NCBI GenBank assembly: GCA_963965975.1
Contig: OZ014416.1
Coordinates: forward strand, 2,914,001 to 2,978,000
Length of the DNA stretch: 64,000 nucleotides
Direction of reading: 5' to 3'
Source of the DNA: Xestospongia bergquistia
Lineage: Eukaryota > Porifera > Demospongiae > Haplosclerida > Petrosiidae
A program made the translations under genes and the position numbers. Shown piece after piece: positions 1 through 11,089 of this stretch (position 1 is the first letter of the stretch; every line of letters starts with the position of its first letter). The notes below the pieces were generated by a model. The model was not told the DNA's origin and ran no database searches. It worked only from the letters and a program-made list of their open reading frames with translations.

Positions 1-1600
1 CAAATTGATATCTGATCTACCACTAAGATCTGATTTTCTCATGTTGATATCTGATGTACTGCAAATTGACATCAACGTGATTTTTAACACTGACATCTCA
101 TCTGACACTGATATTTGATCTAACACTGAGATCTGATTTACTCATGTTGATATCTGATCTACCGCAAACAGACATCAACATGATTCTTAACACAAACATC
201 TGCTTTAAGACAAACTAATATCTGATCTAACACTGAGATCTGATTTACTCACATTGATACATGATGTACTACACACTGTCATCAACATGTTTCTTAAGAT
301 TGATACCTTATCTGACACTGACTATGATATCTGATGTAACACTGAGATCTGATTTTTTCATGTTCATATCTGATGTACTCAAACCTGACATCAACGTGAT
401 TCTTAACACTGATACCTCATCTAACACTAAGATCTGATTTACTCTTTTTGATATCGGATCTACTACACATTGACTTCAACATGATCCTTAACAGTGATAC
501 CTGATGTAACACCTGTTGATATCTGATCTACTACACACTGACATCAATATGATTCTTAACACTGACATCTAATCTGACCCTGACTATGATATCTGATCTA
601 ACACTGAGATCTGATTTACTCATGCTGATATCTGATCTACTGCAAACAGACATCAACATGGTCCTTAACACTAACATTTGATTTAACACAAATTGATATC
701 TGATCTAACACGGAGATCTGATTTACTCATGTTGATATAAGATCTACTATACACTGACATTAACATGATTCTTAATACTGATACCTGATCTAACATCTGT
801 TGACATCTGATCTACACACTGACATCAACATGATTCTTAACACTGATATGTCATCTGACCCTGACTATGCTATCTGATCTACTGCAAACAGACATCAACA
901 TAATTCTTAACACTACCATGATTTAACACAAACTAATATTTGATCTAACACTGAGATCTCATTTACTCATGTTGATATATGATCTACTACACACTGACAT
1001 TAACAAGATTCTTAACATTGATACATGATCTAACACTGATATCTGATCCAGCATCTGTTGATATCTGATCTACACACTGATGATTCTTAACACTGATACC
1101 TGATCTAACACCTGTTGATATCTGATCTACACACTGACATCAACATGATTCTTAACACTGATATCTTATCTAACACTGACTATGATATCTGATCTAACAC
1201 TGAGATCTGATTTACTGATGTTGATATCTGATCTACTGCAAACAGACATCAACATGATTCTTAATACTAACATCTTATTTAGCACAAACTGATATCTGAT
1301 CTAACACTGAGATCTGATTTACTCATGTTGATATATGTCAAAAACTCACATTAGCATGATTGTTAACACTGATATCTCATATGACACTGACTATGATATC
1401 TGATCTAACACTGAGATCTGATTTACTCATGTTGATATCTGATATACTACAAACAGGCGTCAACATGATTTTTAACACTGATATCTGATCATACACTGAT
1501 ACCAACATCTCATTTACTCATGTTGATATCTGATTTAGAATTGCTGATATCAGACCTATCAACGCTGATATCATATCTACTAACATTGATATCTAATTTA
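1..1600. repeat. Degenerate satellite-like tandem array
   Basis: A divergent array built from short related words such as GATATCTGATCTA, ACACTGAGATCTGATTTACTCATGTT and GACATCAACATGATTCTTAACACTGA. The landmark GAGATCTGATTTACTC recurs about every 103-108 bp (near 127, 235, 343, 605, 713, 952, 1201, 1308 and 1410), with some intervals doubled or rearranged, so this is a complex tandem repeat. It runs off the left edge and fades at about 1600. No coding potential is seen on either strand. The function is unknown. Confidence 0.85.
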
Positions 1601-2348
1601 GTAATATTTTATTAGAATGATATGTACCTTTACTCCATCAATTCCTCAGCCATTACACTGGGATTAATAACTACTTCCAATACTGATGACGGTGAATTTT
1701 AACTATCATATCCTAGTTTTCTTTCATGATTTCTAACAGACACATGTAGTTGACTCTGTGACATTGTCTCACTAAAATGACTGCATTGTCACTGATATAG
1801 AGATAATAATAAATCTGTAAATGGAAAGAGATAGATATCTGTTTGTTTGTTTGTTTTCTGTTGTCTGTTTGTCCATTTATTTGTCTTGCATTCATCTAAA
1901 ATACCTTTACCAATTCCATTTCTTATAAATTAGGAGGATGTTTATAATGTTGCCAAAACTGTCCAACAAGTCACACAGGTTAGATTTCAATGAAGTTTTG
2001 TGCTCCCTCATATAATATTCAAAACCATTTTGATATGAAAATATATGTAAACCAGTGGACATGTACAATAACACTCCTGGAAAAGAGATTAGATACCAGA
2101 TGATAAGGTAATTTAAAAACTATGACAGAAATGAGTTAACTGATATATAAATATATATACAAATGTAAAGTAAAGGAGTGTTGAAATTTGTATTGTAATG
2201 TGACAACTATTTCAATTTGTATAGTACAATGTAAATATTTATAACAAACAAAAACATATGTAGTATGTTCACTGTTTTATTGTTATTTCTAATTAGTATA
2301 TTAGTATAATGTTTAAATTATATTGTTATAATTATTTTTAATTAAAAA
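1601..2348. other. Non-coding AT-rich stretch
   Basis: No convincing exon, RNA gene or transposon terminus is visible. The only open frame (1713-1895, minus) overlaps a low-complexity GTTT run near 1840-1860 and has no splice context or recognisable content. It separates the satellite from the LTR element remnant. Confidence 0.5.
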
Positions 2349-2367
2349 TCATGTCATTAAGGGACTA

Positions 2368-2710
2368 ATGGAAAGTAAAATATGTCCTATGGACTCCTTC
2401 AACACTGCCTTTAGTCCTTCTTGTCCATCCCTTCCCTTTGTCCCTAAGGGACTAATGGACAGTACAGTATGTCCTATGGACTCCTTTAACACTGTCATTA
2501 TTCCTGCTTGTCCATCACTTCCCTTTGTACGTAAGAGACTAATGGAAAGTAAAGTATGTCCTATGGACTCCTTTAACACTGCCTTTAGTCCTGCTTGTCC
2601 ATCCTTTCCCTTTGTCCCTAAGGGACTAATGGAAAGTAAAGGATGTCCTATGGACTCCTTTAACACTGCCTTTAGTCCTGCTTGTCCATCCCTTCCCTTT
2701 TGTCCCCAAG
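2368..2710 (-). repeat. 87-bp tandem repeat, four copies, open in both strands
   Basis: Four copies of an 87-bp (29-codon) unit start at about 2383, 2470, 2558 and 2645, each carrying GTCCTATGGACTCCTT. On the minus strand it encodes repeats containing LKAVLKESIGH, and the plus strand is open as well (2368-2793). The length is a multiple of three and the repeat directly follows the retropepsin-like segment. It therefore reads as an expansion inside the retroelement polyprotein, thrown out of frame by an extra T in the run near 2698-2702. Confidence 0.8.
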
Positions 2711-4144
2711 AGACAAAAGTTCCGCTATGGCCACCTCCGTTGAGTACTTTTCTCCTTCTATCTCCAGCTCCACTTCGGCCAGTTTGCAGTTGATCCACTC
2801 GCTGTTTGCGATCTGTGAATCCCTGGTGTTCCCTTGTACTTTACTTGGACTCACCAAATCCTTCTGAATGGTAGTCCTAAAACACCCAGTATCGACTATC
2901 ATCTTGACTTCCGGTCCATCATCCACTCGCCCCAGCCAAATGTGATCTTCGCCTCGTTCCTCACAAGCGAAAGCCTCTTGTTTACATTCTTGGGCATAGT
3001 GTCCCTTGTTGCAACACTTGTAGCAAGTACTTTCTCATTTAGGAGTGATCTCCCTCTTGACTGCAGCTTTGGGTGGAGCAGTTCCATTCCTCGGAGGAGG
3101 TGTCTTATTCTTGGGTTTTGTCCCTGGTTTTTGATACGGTCGTCTTTCACTCGCTTTTCGTTCATGTGGGTGGTAAGTGAGGTACAGCTGTATTAACTCC
3201 ACCATCTGGTCAGTTTTGACTGGCTGCCACTCTCCCACCCAGGTCTGCATTTCCTTAGACATTTCACAGCAGTTGTTCAATCACAAGCTGTTGATGTATG
3301 TTATCTGGAGACATATCTTCAGTTAGCCATCTTCGGATCAGCTGTTCTGCTTCCCGTATATACGCCTCGGACGTTGACTCAGTCGTCCACTTCTTCTCTC
3401 TGAATTTCCGCCTTTGTGCCTCGCTAGTGACTTCAAAGTGCTTCATGATTCTCTCTTTCAAGTCTCGGTATGTGCATTTATCGAATTCCATGTACTGGCT
3501 TACTTCCCTTGCTTTGCCGGTCAGACTCGGGACTAAATACTTCAACCAGTCTTCTTCTTCTACTTCATTTAGTGTCATCATCCCTTTGAAGGCTTCCAGG
3601 GAAGAAGCAATATCTTTTCCTTCCTTATACTTGGGATGCTTACTCTTTCACTCCTAGCCATAGGTCACTTGCCCACCTCTTTCAAGATTTTCTGAAACTC
3701 TTTCTGTTGTTTCTGTTGCTGATCCATTATTTGTTGTTGTAACTCCTGTTGTTGTCATTGTTGCTGTTCCTGTTCATCCATTAATTGTTGTTGTAACTCC
3801 CTTTGTTGTACTTGATTCTGGTGTTGCATTTCTTGTTGTACTTGCTGGAATTGTTGTTGACTATTGACCAATTGTTGTTGGAATTGTTGTTGACTACTGG
3901 CTAGCTGTGCTATCGCCGCTGCGAGTTTTTCCATATCAGTTTCGTCTTTACTCTGTACACTTGTTTTTCAGAACTATCTGTTAGCTTAGTGGGCTTTTGG
4001 TTATGTCTTCTATTTACCTCCGTCCAGGGCTCTTTATGGTACTTCCGCAAATCTGGTAGTCGTAATGTTTTGCTTCCTGCTTAGTCGGTAGGGTCCTCAA
4101 ATGTCTACTGTTTCTTGTTTGATCCCACCGCTGCCACCAAAAAC

Positions 4145-4393
4145 TGTTACAGAGTGACTCAAATAGTTTTTAACTTTCAATAGTAATGATAGTAATAATA
4201 CAGTTACAAAACAAAACAACAACTACTCTCCTCTATAAGTATTAGTTCTTTATATAGTCCTGGACAGGATCACAGGATCGCTGGACCGCTTTGGAATTCC
4301 CTTCCCTGTCTTGTGATTGGTCCGCTCTGTTCTTGATTAAGTGATCTGCTAGCTCGACCCGATCCACTAGCTCGATGTATATTATCCGTCACA
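4145..4393 (-). repeat. LTR of the minus-strand retroelement
   Basis: The 249-bp segment has TG...CA ends on both strands (plus strand TGTTACAG...CCGTCACA) and directly adjoins the primer-binding-like site at its low-coordinate side. Its partner LTR was not found in the window. The flanking cysteine-cluster reading frame stops exactly here. Confidence 0.65.
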
Positions 4394-5034
4394 GTGACCT
4401 AAAAGAAGTTCTGCATCAAATTTTGAAAGCATTTTCATCCCAAATGCTGTTTCACTACTAGATATGAAATAGTCCAATTGGTCCCAGTCAGTGTCATAGA
4501 ATGTCACAGATTTATCTCTATCAGAATGGTATCCATAATATTGCCTGAAGGAGCACCCTTTTTGCTGATTTTGGCAATATTTGTGGTAGTGGGTACCTAT
4601 TAAAGTTCCAAACAATTCAGTGTGTACACTTTTATGTGACTTGGTCTGTCACTGCGAATGAGCAATCTACCTTGACATAATCCACATTTTTCATTTGATG
4701 ATTCATTAATACTATTAAGGTCATGGATTTCTTCTATCAATTGCTTATCAGTTGCAAAAGCTGTGGGATTAAAGAGCTGCAGATTTTCTATCATAGCTTT
4801 CATAGTAATAGGATCTATACCCTTGGTCAAATGACTATTCATCGTAGCAAACTGTGTAACGAGTGTCTGGTAATTTGGACACATCTTGTGTAGATATACA
4901 CTAGCAAATAGGCCTCTTCTTAAAACTCCCAAGTCTTTAACTTCTGATGGAATAACTTCCATTACTTGAACCCCTCTTCTGACTGATGAACACTTAGTTA
5001 CTATGTAGGTCACAGCATAAGGTGGAGGTGTCAC
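4394..5034 (-). pseudogene. Broken cysteine-cluster protein of the KDZ-transposase-associated (CxC5-like) type
   Basis: Two overlapping minus-strand frames (4600-5034, then 4394-4615) encode one protein interrupted by a frameshift near 4615-4622, in an ACAC run. The upstream part ends with a Cys pair (EKCGLCQGRLLIR). The downstream part continues with THYHKYCQNQQKGC and a tyrosine-rich QYYGYH segment. This spacing resembles the CxC5/CxC6 cysteine clusters found next to KDZ transposases; that assignment is from memory of the family pattern. The frame then runs into the LTR at 4393, so the gene is both frameshifted and interrupted. No transposase is visible. Confidence 0.55.
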
Positions 5035-5424
5035 TTCCTACAACCAGGAGTTGCACTAATGCACACACACTGATTGAGCAACCTGGAAGCATTGAAACAG
5101 GGCTTACACAACGTTTTCTTTAGTTATTTCCAAAGCCATCATATGCCAGATTTGGGACTCTTGAAGCTGTTGATGAGAACTTTACTCATCTCCTTGGTAA
5201 CATGGCATGTAACAACAACATTTAATTATTGCTTATAGTTTCCTGTAAAATGATCATGCAGTATTTCTTTTTGCAGTTCAACATCTGTCAAAGCAGTAGA
5301 AAGCAAGGAAGACAACTAAGCCTGAACCATGAGTCTTCATTATAGATCAACAATCAAATGTCTTCACAGTAAAGTTTGATCAAATTCAGGAGGATCTTGA
5401 AACACTAGCATCAATGGATGAGCT
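5020..5424 (+). pseudogene. 5' part of a decayed DUF3987-like gene split by a retrotransposon
   Basis: Plus-strand reading gives LQPGVA, then after a frame change in a CA run (about 5059-5069) HTLIEQPGSIETGLTQRFL. A TAG at 5121-5123 follows where a Trp codon would fit, then LFPKPSYARFGTLEAVDENF. A later exon-like piece (about 5335-5424) encodes NVFTVKFDQIQEDLETLASM. The QPG...LIE...GLTQRF pattern is typical of the DUF3987 family of primase/helicase-like proteins. The frameshift, the nonsense codon and the Ty3 insertion at 5425 show that it is not functional. The continuation is at 9748-10098. Confidence 0.6.
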
Positions 5425-5630
5425 TGCAGTGATACGCCCACGCACTTCTAGTTAAAAATTCCCGTATTTCCCAGGTAACAAAAAACTTCGTCTCGCGTTC
5501 TACTTAGAAGTATTATCATCCTCGATCGTTGTCATCTTATGTCAGTCGTTTCTCTGACTTTGAGCCGTTGTTGTTATTTACTGTTTATTGTATATTAGTT
5601 ATTATTGAGTTTTCTATTTTATGACTAAAT
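5425..5630 (+). repeat. 5' LTR
   Basis: About 206 bp, matching 9530-9747 base for base apart from scattered substitutions and a missing 14-bp stretch near 5602 (TTCATTGCTATTGT-like in the 3' copy). It ends at ACTAAA just before the TGGTGACCCC primer site. Confidence 0.88.
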
Positions 5631-5658
5631 TGGTGACCCCGACTAAGATCTAAGAACA

Positions 5659-6407
5659 ATGGCTACTAATGCTGTCAGTCTGAAGATCCCGCCTTTCTGG
5701 CTTGCCGATCCTCTTCTTTGGTTTGCCCAAGTTGAAGCGCAGTTTGCCACACGGAATATTACTGTCTCGAAGACCAAGTTCGACCACGTCATAGCTACTC
5801 TCTCACCTAAATACGCCAACGAGGTACGTCATCTCATCCTTTCACCTCCCGAGGAGGACCCTTTAAAGCCTTGAAAGATGCCTTAGTTCAGAGAACAGCA
5901 GCATCAGAAAAGCATCAATAACTCTTCAATATGGAAGAGTTGGAAGATCGCAAGCTGACACAACTCCTCCGACATAAGCAGCAGCTCTTGGGTGATAAAG
6001 CCACTGCACTTGACCCATCATTTTTGCGTGAACTATTTCTCCAACGCCTCCCTACAAACGTCAGGCTGGTTTTGGCATCGACTGCCGAGGCAATAAGTCT
6101 TCAGGAATTTGCTACTTTAGCAGACAAGGTGATGGAAGTGGCCACACCCACTGTAGCTATGGTTTCACCCTCTTACTCACTGGTTGCTGAGATTAGTGAA
6201 CTGAAAGCTGAAATTGCACAAGTTAAACAACTTCTCAAACCTCGACGCAGTATTTCCCGTACACAAGCAGGCAGTCCAGCTCGAGCCCATTCATCTCTTT
6301 CCACCCCTAATTTAGATTTATGCTGGTATCATCAGAAGTTTGGAGAGGCAGCCAAAAAGTGCAAACCACCTTGCTCTCAGAAGGGAAATATCCAGGCCAG
6401 TCGCTAG
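5659..6407 (+). pseudogene. Retrotransposon gag region (broken)
   Basis: Two frames (5659-5874 and 5931-6407) encode a capsid-like protein. The N-terminal piece has the IPPFWLADPLLWFAQVEAQF pattern typical of arthropod and cnidarian Ty3 gag. The second has a helical capsid-like region ending in a short Lys/Cys-rich segment (CWYHQKFGEAAKKCKPPC), a degenerate zinc knuckle. A stop near 5873 and a frame change before 5931 break it. Confidence 0.75.
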
Positions 6408-6838
6408 TGGCAACTGGCGTCACTGGCCTTAATGAACACAGTCGCCTATTTTACATTGTAGATGCATGTCATAAATTACCTTTTCTCATTGATACAGGTG
6501 CAGAAGTGAGTATTATACCATCAACAGCTACCAATAAGAACAATCGTTGCCTCCTCACATTCCAAGCCGTCAATAATTCACCCATCTCAACCTTCGGTAC
6601 CCGCTTATTGACACTCAATCTTGGACTCCGTTGTACGTTCCACTGGGTGTTTGTCATCGCGGAGGTTAAAACTCCAATTCTGGGTGCAGATTTCTTACGC
6701 CATTATGGTCTCCTGGTAGATATGGGACACAAATGTTTGATTGACACAGTGACCAATTTTCTGTGTCCAAGAAATTGCGTCAAACGAACCTTCCATCAGC
6801 CCCACTCTTCTACCCAAAACACCCACTTCATTGTATGA
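6320..6838 (+). pseudogene. Retrotransposon aspartic protease region
   Basis: The frame overlaps the end of gag and carries the retropepsin active site LIDTGAEVSII and the later ILGADFL motif, both diagnostic for retroelement proteases. The downstream linker loses its frame at 6838 before the reverse transcriptase. Confidence 0.85.
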
Positions 6839-6918
6839 CAAAACTCTCCATGATTTTCCAGCTGTGGTTCAGCCATTCACTCACCAACAAATTCCGAAAC
6901 ATGACATAACGCATCATA

Positions 6919-8066
6919 TTGTTACAACTGGACCACCAGTACAGGCGTCTCTGGCCTAAGTGTCTTAATGTTGTACGATCCAAATTTGATCACATGATGG
7001 ACCTCGGCATCATACGTCCGTCATCAGGTCCCTGGTCGTCTTCATTACACATGGTCCCAAAGAAATCTGGAGATTGGAGACCGTGTGGAGATTATCGGGC
7101 TCTGAACTCAGTTACCACTCCTGACCATTACCCCATTCCCCATATACAGGATATCTCAACATCTCTACAGGGCTCAACTATTTTTTCCAAAATTGACCTT
7201 GTCAGGGCTTACCATCAAATACCAGTGGAACCATCCGATATTCCAAAAACACCTATTACTACTCCATTTGGCCTTTTTGAGTTTGTTCGTATGCCATTCG
7301 GTCTTCGCAACGCCACTCAGACATTCCAATGCTTTATTGATAAAGTACTCCACGGTTTCTCATTCTGTTATGCCTACATTGATGATGTCTTGATTGCAAG
7401 TGTTACGCCCACAGAACATTTGTCCCATCTCCGATTAGTACTTGAACGTTTCAAGGACTACGGCATCATCGTCAACCCAACCAAGTGTAAATTTGGTGTG
7501 CATTGATTGAAATTTCTTGGCCACCTCATTGATGTTAATGGAGTTTGCCCATTACAAGAGAAGGTCGAAGTAATCCAACATTTTCCTCTTCCAACCACTA
7601 AACGACAGTTAAGAGAATTCTTAGGCCTCATTAATTTCTATCATAGGTTTATTCCGGGTTGTGCCCAACTACTCCAACTTCTCAATGGCTTACTATCAAC
7701 CATTTCCAGTGCACACAAGAACTACAATGGAGTGAACAGACTACCAAAGCATTCCAGACTATTAAGGAAGCCTTAGCTAATACCACTCTTCTTTTCCACC
7801 CTAAATCTGGAGCTCCTACCTGTATTATCACCGATGCCTCAGACACAGCAGTTGGAGCAGTGTTGCAACAGAAAATAGAACAACATTGGCAACCCATCGC
7901 CTACTTCTCCAAAAAGCTCCAACCAGCTGAGCAAAAGTACAGCACTTTCGATCATGAACTTTTATCTATCTACTTAGCCATCAAACATTTTCGCCATTTT
8001 GTGGAAGCTCGAACCTTCCTTCACAGATCACAAACCATTAACATATGCCCTACCATCTGTTTCTGA
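6919..8066 (+). pseudogene. Retrotransposon reverse transcriptase and RNase H (interrupted)
   Basis: 6919-7506 holds RT motifs in order: [38 protein letters not shown] and YIDDV. After a TGA at 7504-7506 the same frame continues (KFLGHLIDVNGV, then LREFLGLINFYHRFIPG). After a frame change near 7700 the RNase H domain follows, with TDASDTAVGAVLQQ and YSTFDHELLSIYLAI. The catalytic YxDD and RNase H Asp are retained, but the frame breaks prevent translation as a unit. Confidence 0.9.
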
Positions 8067-8288
8067 TCGTTACTCACCACGCCAGATTTGTCACCTCGGA
8101 TACATTTCACAATTTACTACTGACATCGCTATATAAAAGGGTCCTACAACAGTGTAGCAGATGCTCTTTCACGGATTGACATAAATGCCACTTCTCTCTT
8201 TCAGCTCCCTAATATTGATTTCAAAGAGATTGCTGAAGCCCAGAAGAGTGACCCTACACTGGTAAAATATCAAGCATCAGATTCCTCC

Positions 8289-9449
8289 TTGAAACTCGAA
8301 ACAATTTCGATACCATCCTCCAAGATTTCCATCATTTGTGATATTTCAACTGGAGTACCCTGCCCATTTCGACGTAACATATTCAACATTCTTCATTCTT
8401 TATCTCACCCCGGAATTCGAGCAACTCAACGCCTCATTACTGCTCGATATGTCTGGCCTAACATCAACTCAGACGTCCGTGCATGGACACGAGCCTGCTT
8501 ACATTGTCAACGATCAAAAATTCATCGACACACAGTCTCACCTCCTGCCACTTTCCTCCCTCCAGACATCCGCTTTGACCATGTTCATATTGATGTTGTT
8601 GGTCCACTACCCACTTGCAAAGGATACTCATATTTATTGACCATGGTAGATCGTTTTAAACACATTGGCCTGAGGCGGTTCCACTGCCAGACATGCTTGT
8701 AGATACTGTTGCCAGAGCTTTTGTCACACACTGGATTTCCCGCTTTGGCATTCCTTCAAAGGTCACCACAGATTGTGGTAGACAGTTTGAATCCATGTTA
8801 TGGAAAGAATTGATGCAAGTGTTAGGATCCACTCGTATTTGAACTACTGCCTGTCATCCATGTGCAAATGGCTTGGTAGAGCGGTTTCATCGACAACTGA
8901 AATCATCCCTCCGTACAGATTTGTCTGCTAACTGGGTTGAATCACTACCTCTCATTCTACTCGGTGTGCGTACTGCCCTCAAGGAAGACATTGGTGCCTG
9001 TACAGCAGAACTGGTATATGGAACGACCCTTCGTATTCCAGGAGCATTTTTCGCTTCTTTAACAAACACTTCCATCACAGACAACCCTGCCAACTATGTT
9101 GTCAAACTCAAAGACATTTTTCCGAGATCTCAAAACAAATTCACCTCGTCCACACAACCAGAGAGTGTTTGTCCATAAAGACCTCAAGACATCAAGTCAT
9201 GTCTTTCTACGTCATGATGCTGTATGCAAGCCATTGCAACCACCTTATGATGGGCCATACAAGGTTCTCAAGCGCACTGACAAACATTTCACCATTGCAG
9301 TCAAAGGAAAGAATGAAGTTGTCTCCATCGATCGATTGAAACCGGCATACCTTTGTTGTACGAATCTCGATGACAGTCAACCAATTGATTTTGCCAAACC
9401 CTCTATACCTACCCCTCCCTCCTCCGTTACCCCTCCCTCCTTCCTCTAG
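8289..9449 (+). pseudogene. Retrotransposon integrase (interrupted)
   Basis: 8289-8702 has the zinc-binding HH-CC finger (HPGIRATQRLITARYVWP...CLHCQR) and the first core Asp (FDHVHIDVVGPL). The frame changes near 8690-8700. A stop lies near 8839-8841, within the integrase core. 8873-9178 contains MVERFHRQLKSSLR and ELVYGTTLRIPG, followed in another frame (9096-9449) by the C-terminal segment PPYDGPYKVLKRTDKHFTI. No chromodomain is seen. Confidence 0.88.
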
Positions 9450-9529
9450 GGTTACTCGCGCTGGGCGCCATGTTAGGTTCCCCAACAGACTGGACATGTG
9501 ATTGTTCCTGTCCTCACTGTGGGGAGTAC

Positions 9530-9747
9530 TGTAGTGGTACGCCCACGCACTTCTAGTTAAAAATTCCCGTATTTCCCAGGTAACAAAAAACTTCGTCTCG
9601 TGTTCTACTTAGAAGTATTATCATCCTTGATAGTTGTCATCTTATGTCAGTCGTTTCTCAGACTTTGAGCCATTGTTGTTATTTACTGTTTATTGTATAT
9701 TAGTTATTCATTGCTATTGTTATTGAGTTTTCTATTTTATGACTAAA
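9530..9747 (+). repeat. 3' LTR
   Basis: About 218 bp, nearly identical to 5425-5630. A short purine run (GTGGGGAG, 9519-9526) precedes it, as expected for a polypurine tract. It is followed by AGCT, which also precedes the 5' LTR. Confidence 0.88.
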
Positions 9748-10098
9748 AGCTCTTGTCGGGTTTAAATGCTTTATGTGTCTTATCTCAAATCACGTCACAT
9801 AACACATACAGATTGTTAGTTTTGTGTAGATTATTATGACATAAAATATTACTTTTAGTTTGTAAACTTTTCATATTTAGGTATGCTAAGTAAGTCAAAA
9901 GGGCAAATTCTTATAGTGTCTGCTGCCCTACACATTCTCTTAAACATACATTCAAAGGATGAGTCTACCGATGAAAGTGAAGAAATTTCAATTACATATG
10001 AAGCCATGGTTGCTGCTATTAACTTTGTTGATGTATGCTGTCAGCAAACAGCATATATGGCTGGTCGAAGTGATATTAGAAAGATATTCATCTCATAA
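9748..10098 (+). pseudogene. 3' part of the split DUF3987-like gene
   Basis: With one AGCT copy counted, the frame leaving 5424 continues here as LLSGLNAL. A GT donor at about 9774 and an AG acceptor at about 9881 join it in frame to 9883-10098, which carries KGQILIVSAALHILLNIHS, MVAAINFVDVCCQQTAYMAG and a stop at 10096-10098. A helical C-terminus with A-LH-L and A--FV-CCQQ fits the C-terminal part of DUF3987-like proteins. Exact frame resumption supports insertion of the retrotransposon into a pre-existing exon. Confidence 0.55.
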
Positions 10099-11089
10099 AA
10101 GCAAGTGAGTAATGTATAACCATATGGGATTCTTCCAAAGTCAACCCTGTCAACTCAGGTGTGAGTGACAAGGATGTTGGAATAAGTGCTGATTCTCACT
10201 CTGCAACTGCGCACTCTCTTGGGCTTCCATGAAAATGACTGTTCTTAACACCACTGCTAAAGACCAAAAAGTACCATAACTATGGCAATAAGCAAGGTGC
10301 ATTGGATGTCTGGGAGGAATTAGAGCAATCTGGTTTTGGAAAATTGGAAGGACAGATACATGGAATGGTTTGTTATAAACAAGTGTACACGTACTTTTCA
10401 CATGTGAAATTTTTTAGTTCATACATATGATTATATAGTGGGAAATTTTTGAGGGCAATTGTTTCCATTCTTTTTGTGGTTATATTTTTGAGGTCAATTG
10501 TTACCATTCTTTTTGTGATTATATCACATACTATGAAATTTAACACCATGACATTAACTATGCACTTGTGAGCACGTGTTGTTATAAGTCTCTGGGTTGT
10601 TGTTTGCAAGTCTTGCTTTAATTGTTCTGTACCAGTATATCATTACCAAAGAGAAGTTCCAATAGTTTTTCTCACTTGTGGTAACATGTGTAGAAAATCT
10701 GGCATAGCCTGCTCTTATCATATATGTGGATCTGCAAATTTTAATTTATTCACAAAAAAATATGAAAATCACAAAGATTGTGTCCCTCAAAATTTCGCAC
10801 TACATGGTAACTATCCCTAAATTTCCTAGGGAGTCTCCCAAAGGTACAAAAAGGAAATCTTCTGATGTAGACATTTTCTACACCTCACAAGAGTCCCCAC
10901 AAATCTCCTCACAATACTCCATGAAAGAGTCCCAGAAAACCTCATAACAAATATGTTTCTACACAAGAACCTGTATAAGTGAATTGTGGTTATATTTCTG
11001 TACAATTGATGATTTATGTACATTTATTGTTGAGTTAGTATCTACTAAGTACATTTACCAAATAAGACAATTATATATAATTGCCATTA
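10099..11089. other. Non-coding stretch
   Basis: AT-rich sequence with no supported exon. A partial local duplication, CATTCTTTTTGTG(G/A)TTATAT, occurs at about 10468 and 10508. Short open frames lack splice context. Confidence 0.5.

Larger units (their letters stand above)
2349..4393 (-). mobile_element. Degenerate minus-strand LTR retroelement (LTR, primer site, gag, zinc knuckle, protease)
   Basis: Read on the minus strand, a 5' LTR of about 249 bp (4393 down to 4145; starts TGTGACGG, ends GTAACA) is followed at once by a primer-binding-like TGGTGGCAGCGGTGGGATC (about 4119-4138). Next come a glutamine-rich coiled N-terminus starting near 3934, a gag capsid-like segment (3264-3581), a zinc knuckle in a shifted frame (about 3010) and a retropepsin-like active site IVDTGCFRTTI (2672-2926). 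The frame is broken: an in-frame TGA lies in the Gln-rich part, with frameshifts between gag, knuckle and protease and near 2700. No reverse transcriptase, integrase or 3' LTR is seen, so the copy is truncated. It abuts the reading frame of the cysteine-cluster gene at 4394, suggesting insertion into it. Confidence 0.75.
5425..9747 (+). mobile_element. Ty3/Gypsy-type LTR retrotransposon, both LTRs present, coding region decayed
   Basis: The LTRs (5425-5630 and 9530-9747) both begin TG(C/T)AGTG(A/G)TACGCCCACG. The 5' LTR is followed by TGGTGACCCCGAC, a tRNA primer site. In order: gag-like segments (5659-5874, 5931-6407); aspartic protease with LIDTGAEVSII (about 6320-6838); reverse transcriptase with YIDDV (6919-7506); RNase H with ITDASDTAVGAVLQ (about 7659-8066); integrase with an HH-CC zinc finger (8289-8702) and later core and C-terminal pieces (8702-9449). 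RT-IN order places it in Ty3/Gypsy. Several stops and frameshifts interrupt it (near 5873, 6407, 6838, 7506, 8066, 8702, 8840 and 9178), so it is not autonomous. The flanking 4-bp AGCT (5421-5424 and 9748-9751) is a target duplication. Confidence 0.92.

Noticed and set aside
1..1600. Possible CRISPR-like array
   Set aside because: Repeats are long, degenerate and contiguous, without uniform unique spacers, and the genome is eukaryotic with spliceosomal introns.
2368..2793. 141-codon plus-strand frame of Pro/Ser-rich repeats
   Set aside because: It is the antisense of the 87-bp repeat inside the minus-strand retroelement. Openness follows from repetition of one stop-free unit.
9207..9497. 96-codon Gly/Arg-rich minus frame
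   Set aside because: Antisense shadow of the integrase C-terminus and the T/C-rich Pro-codon stretch before the 3' LTR.
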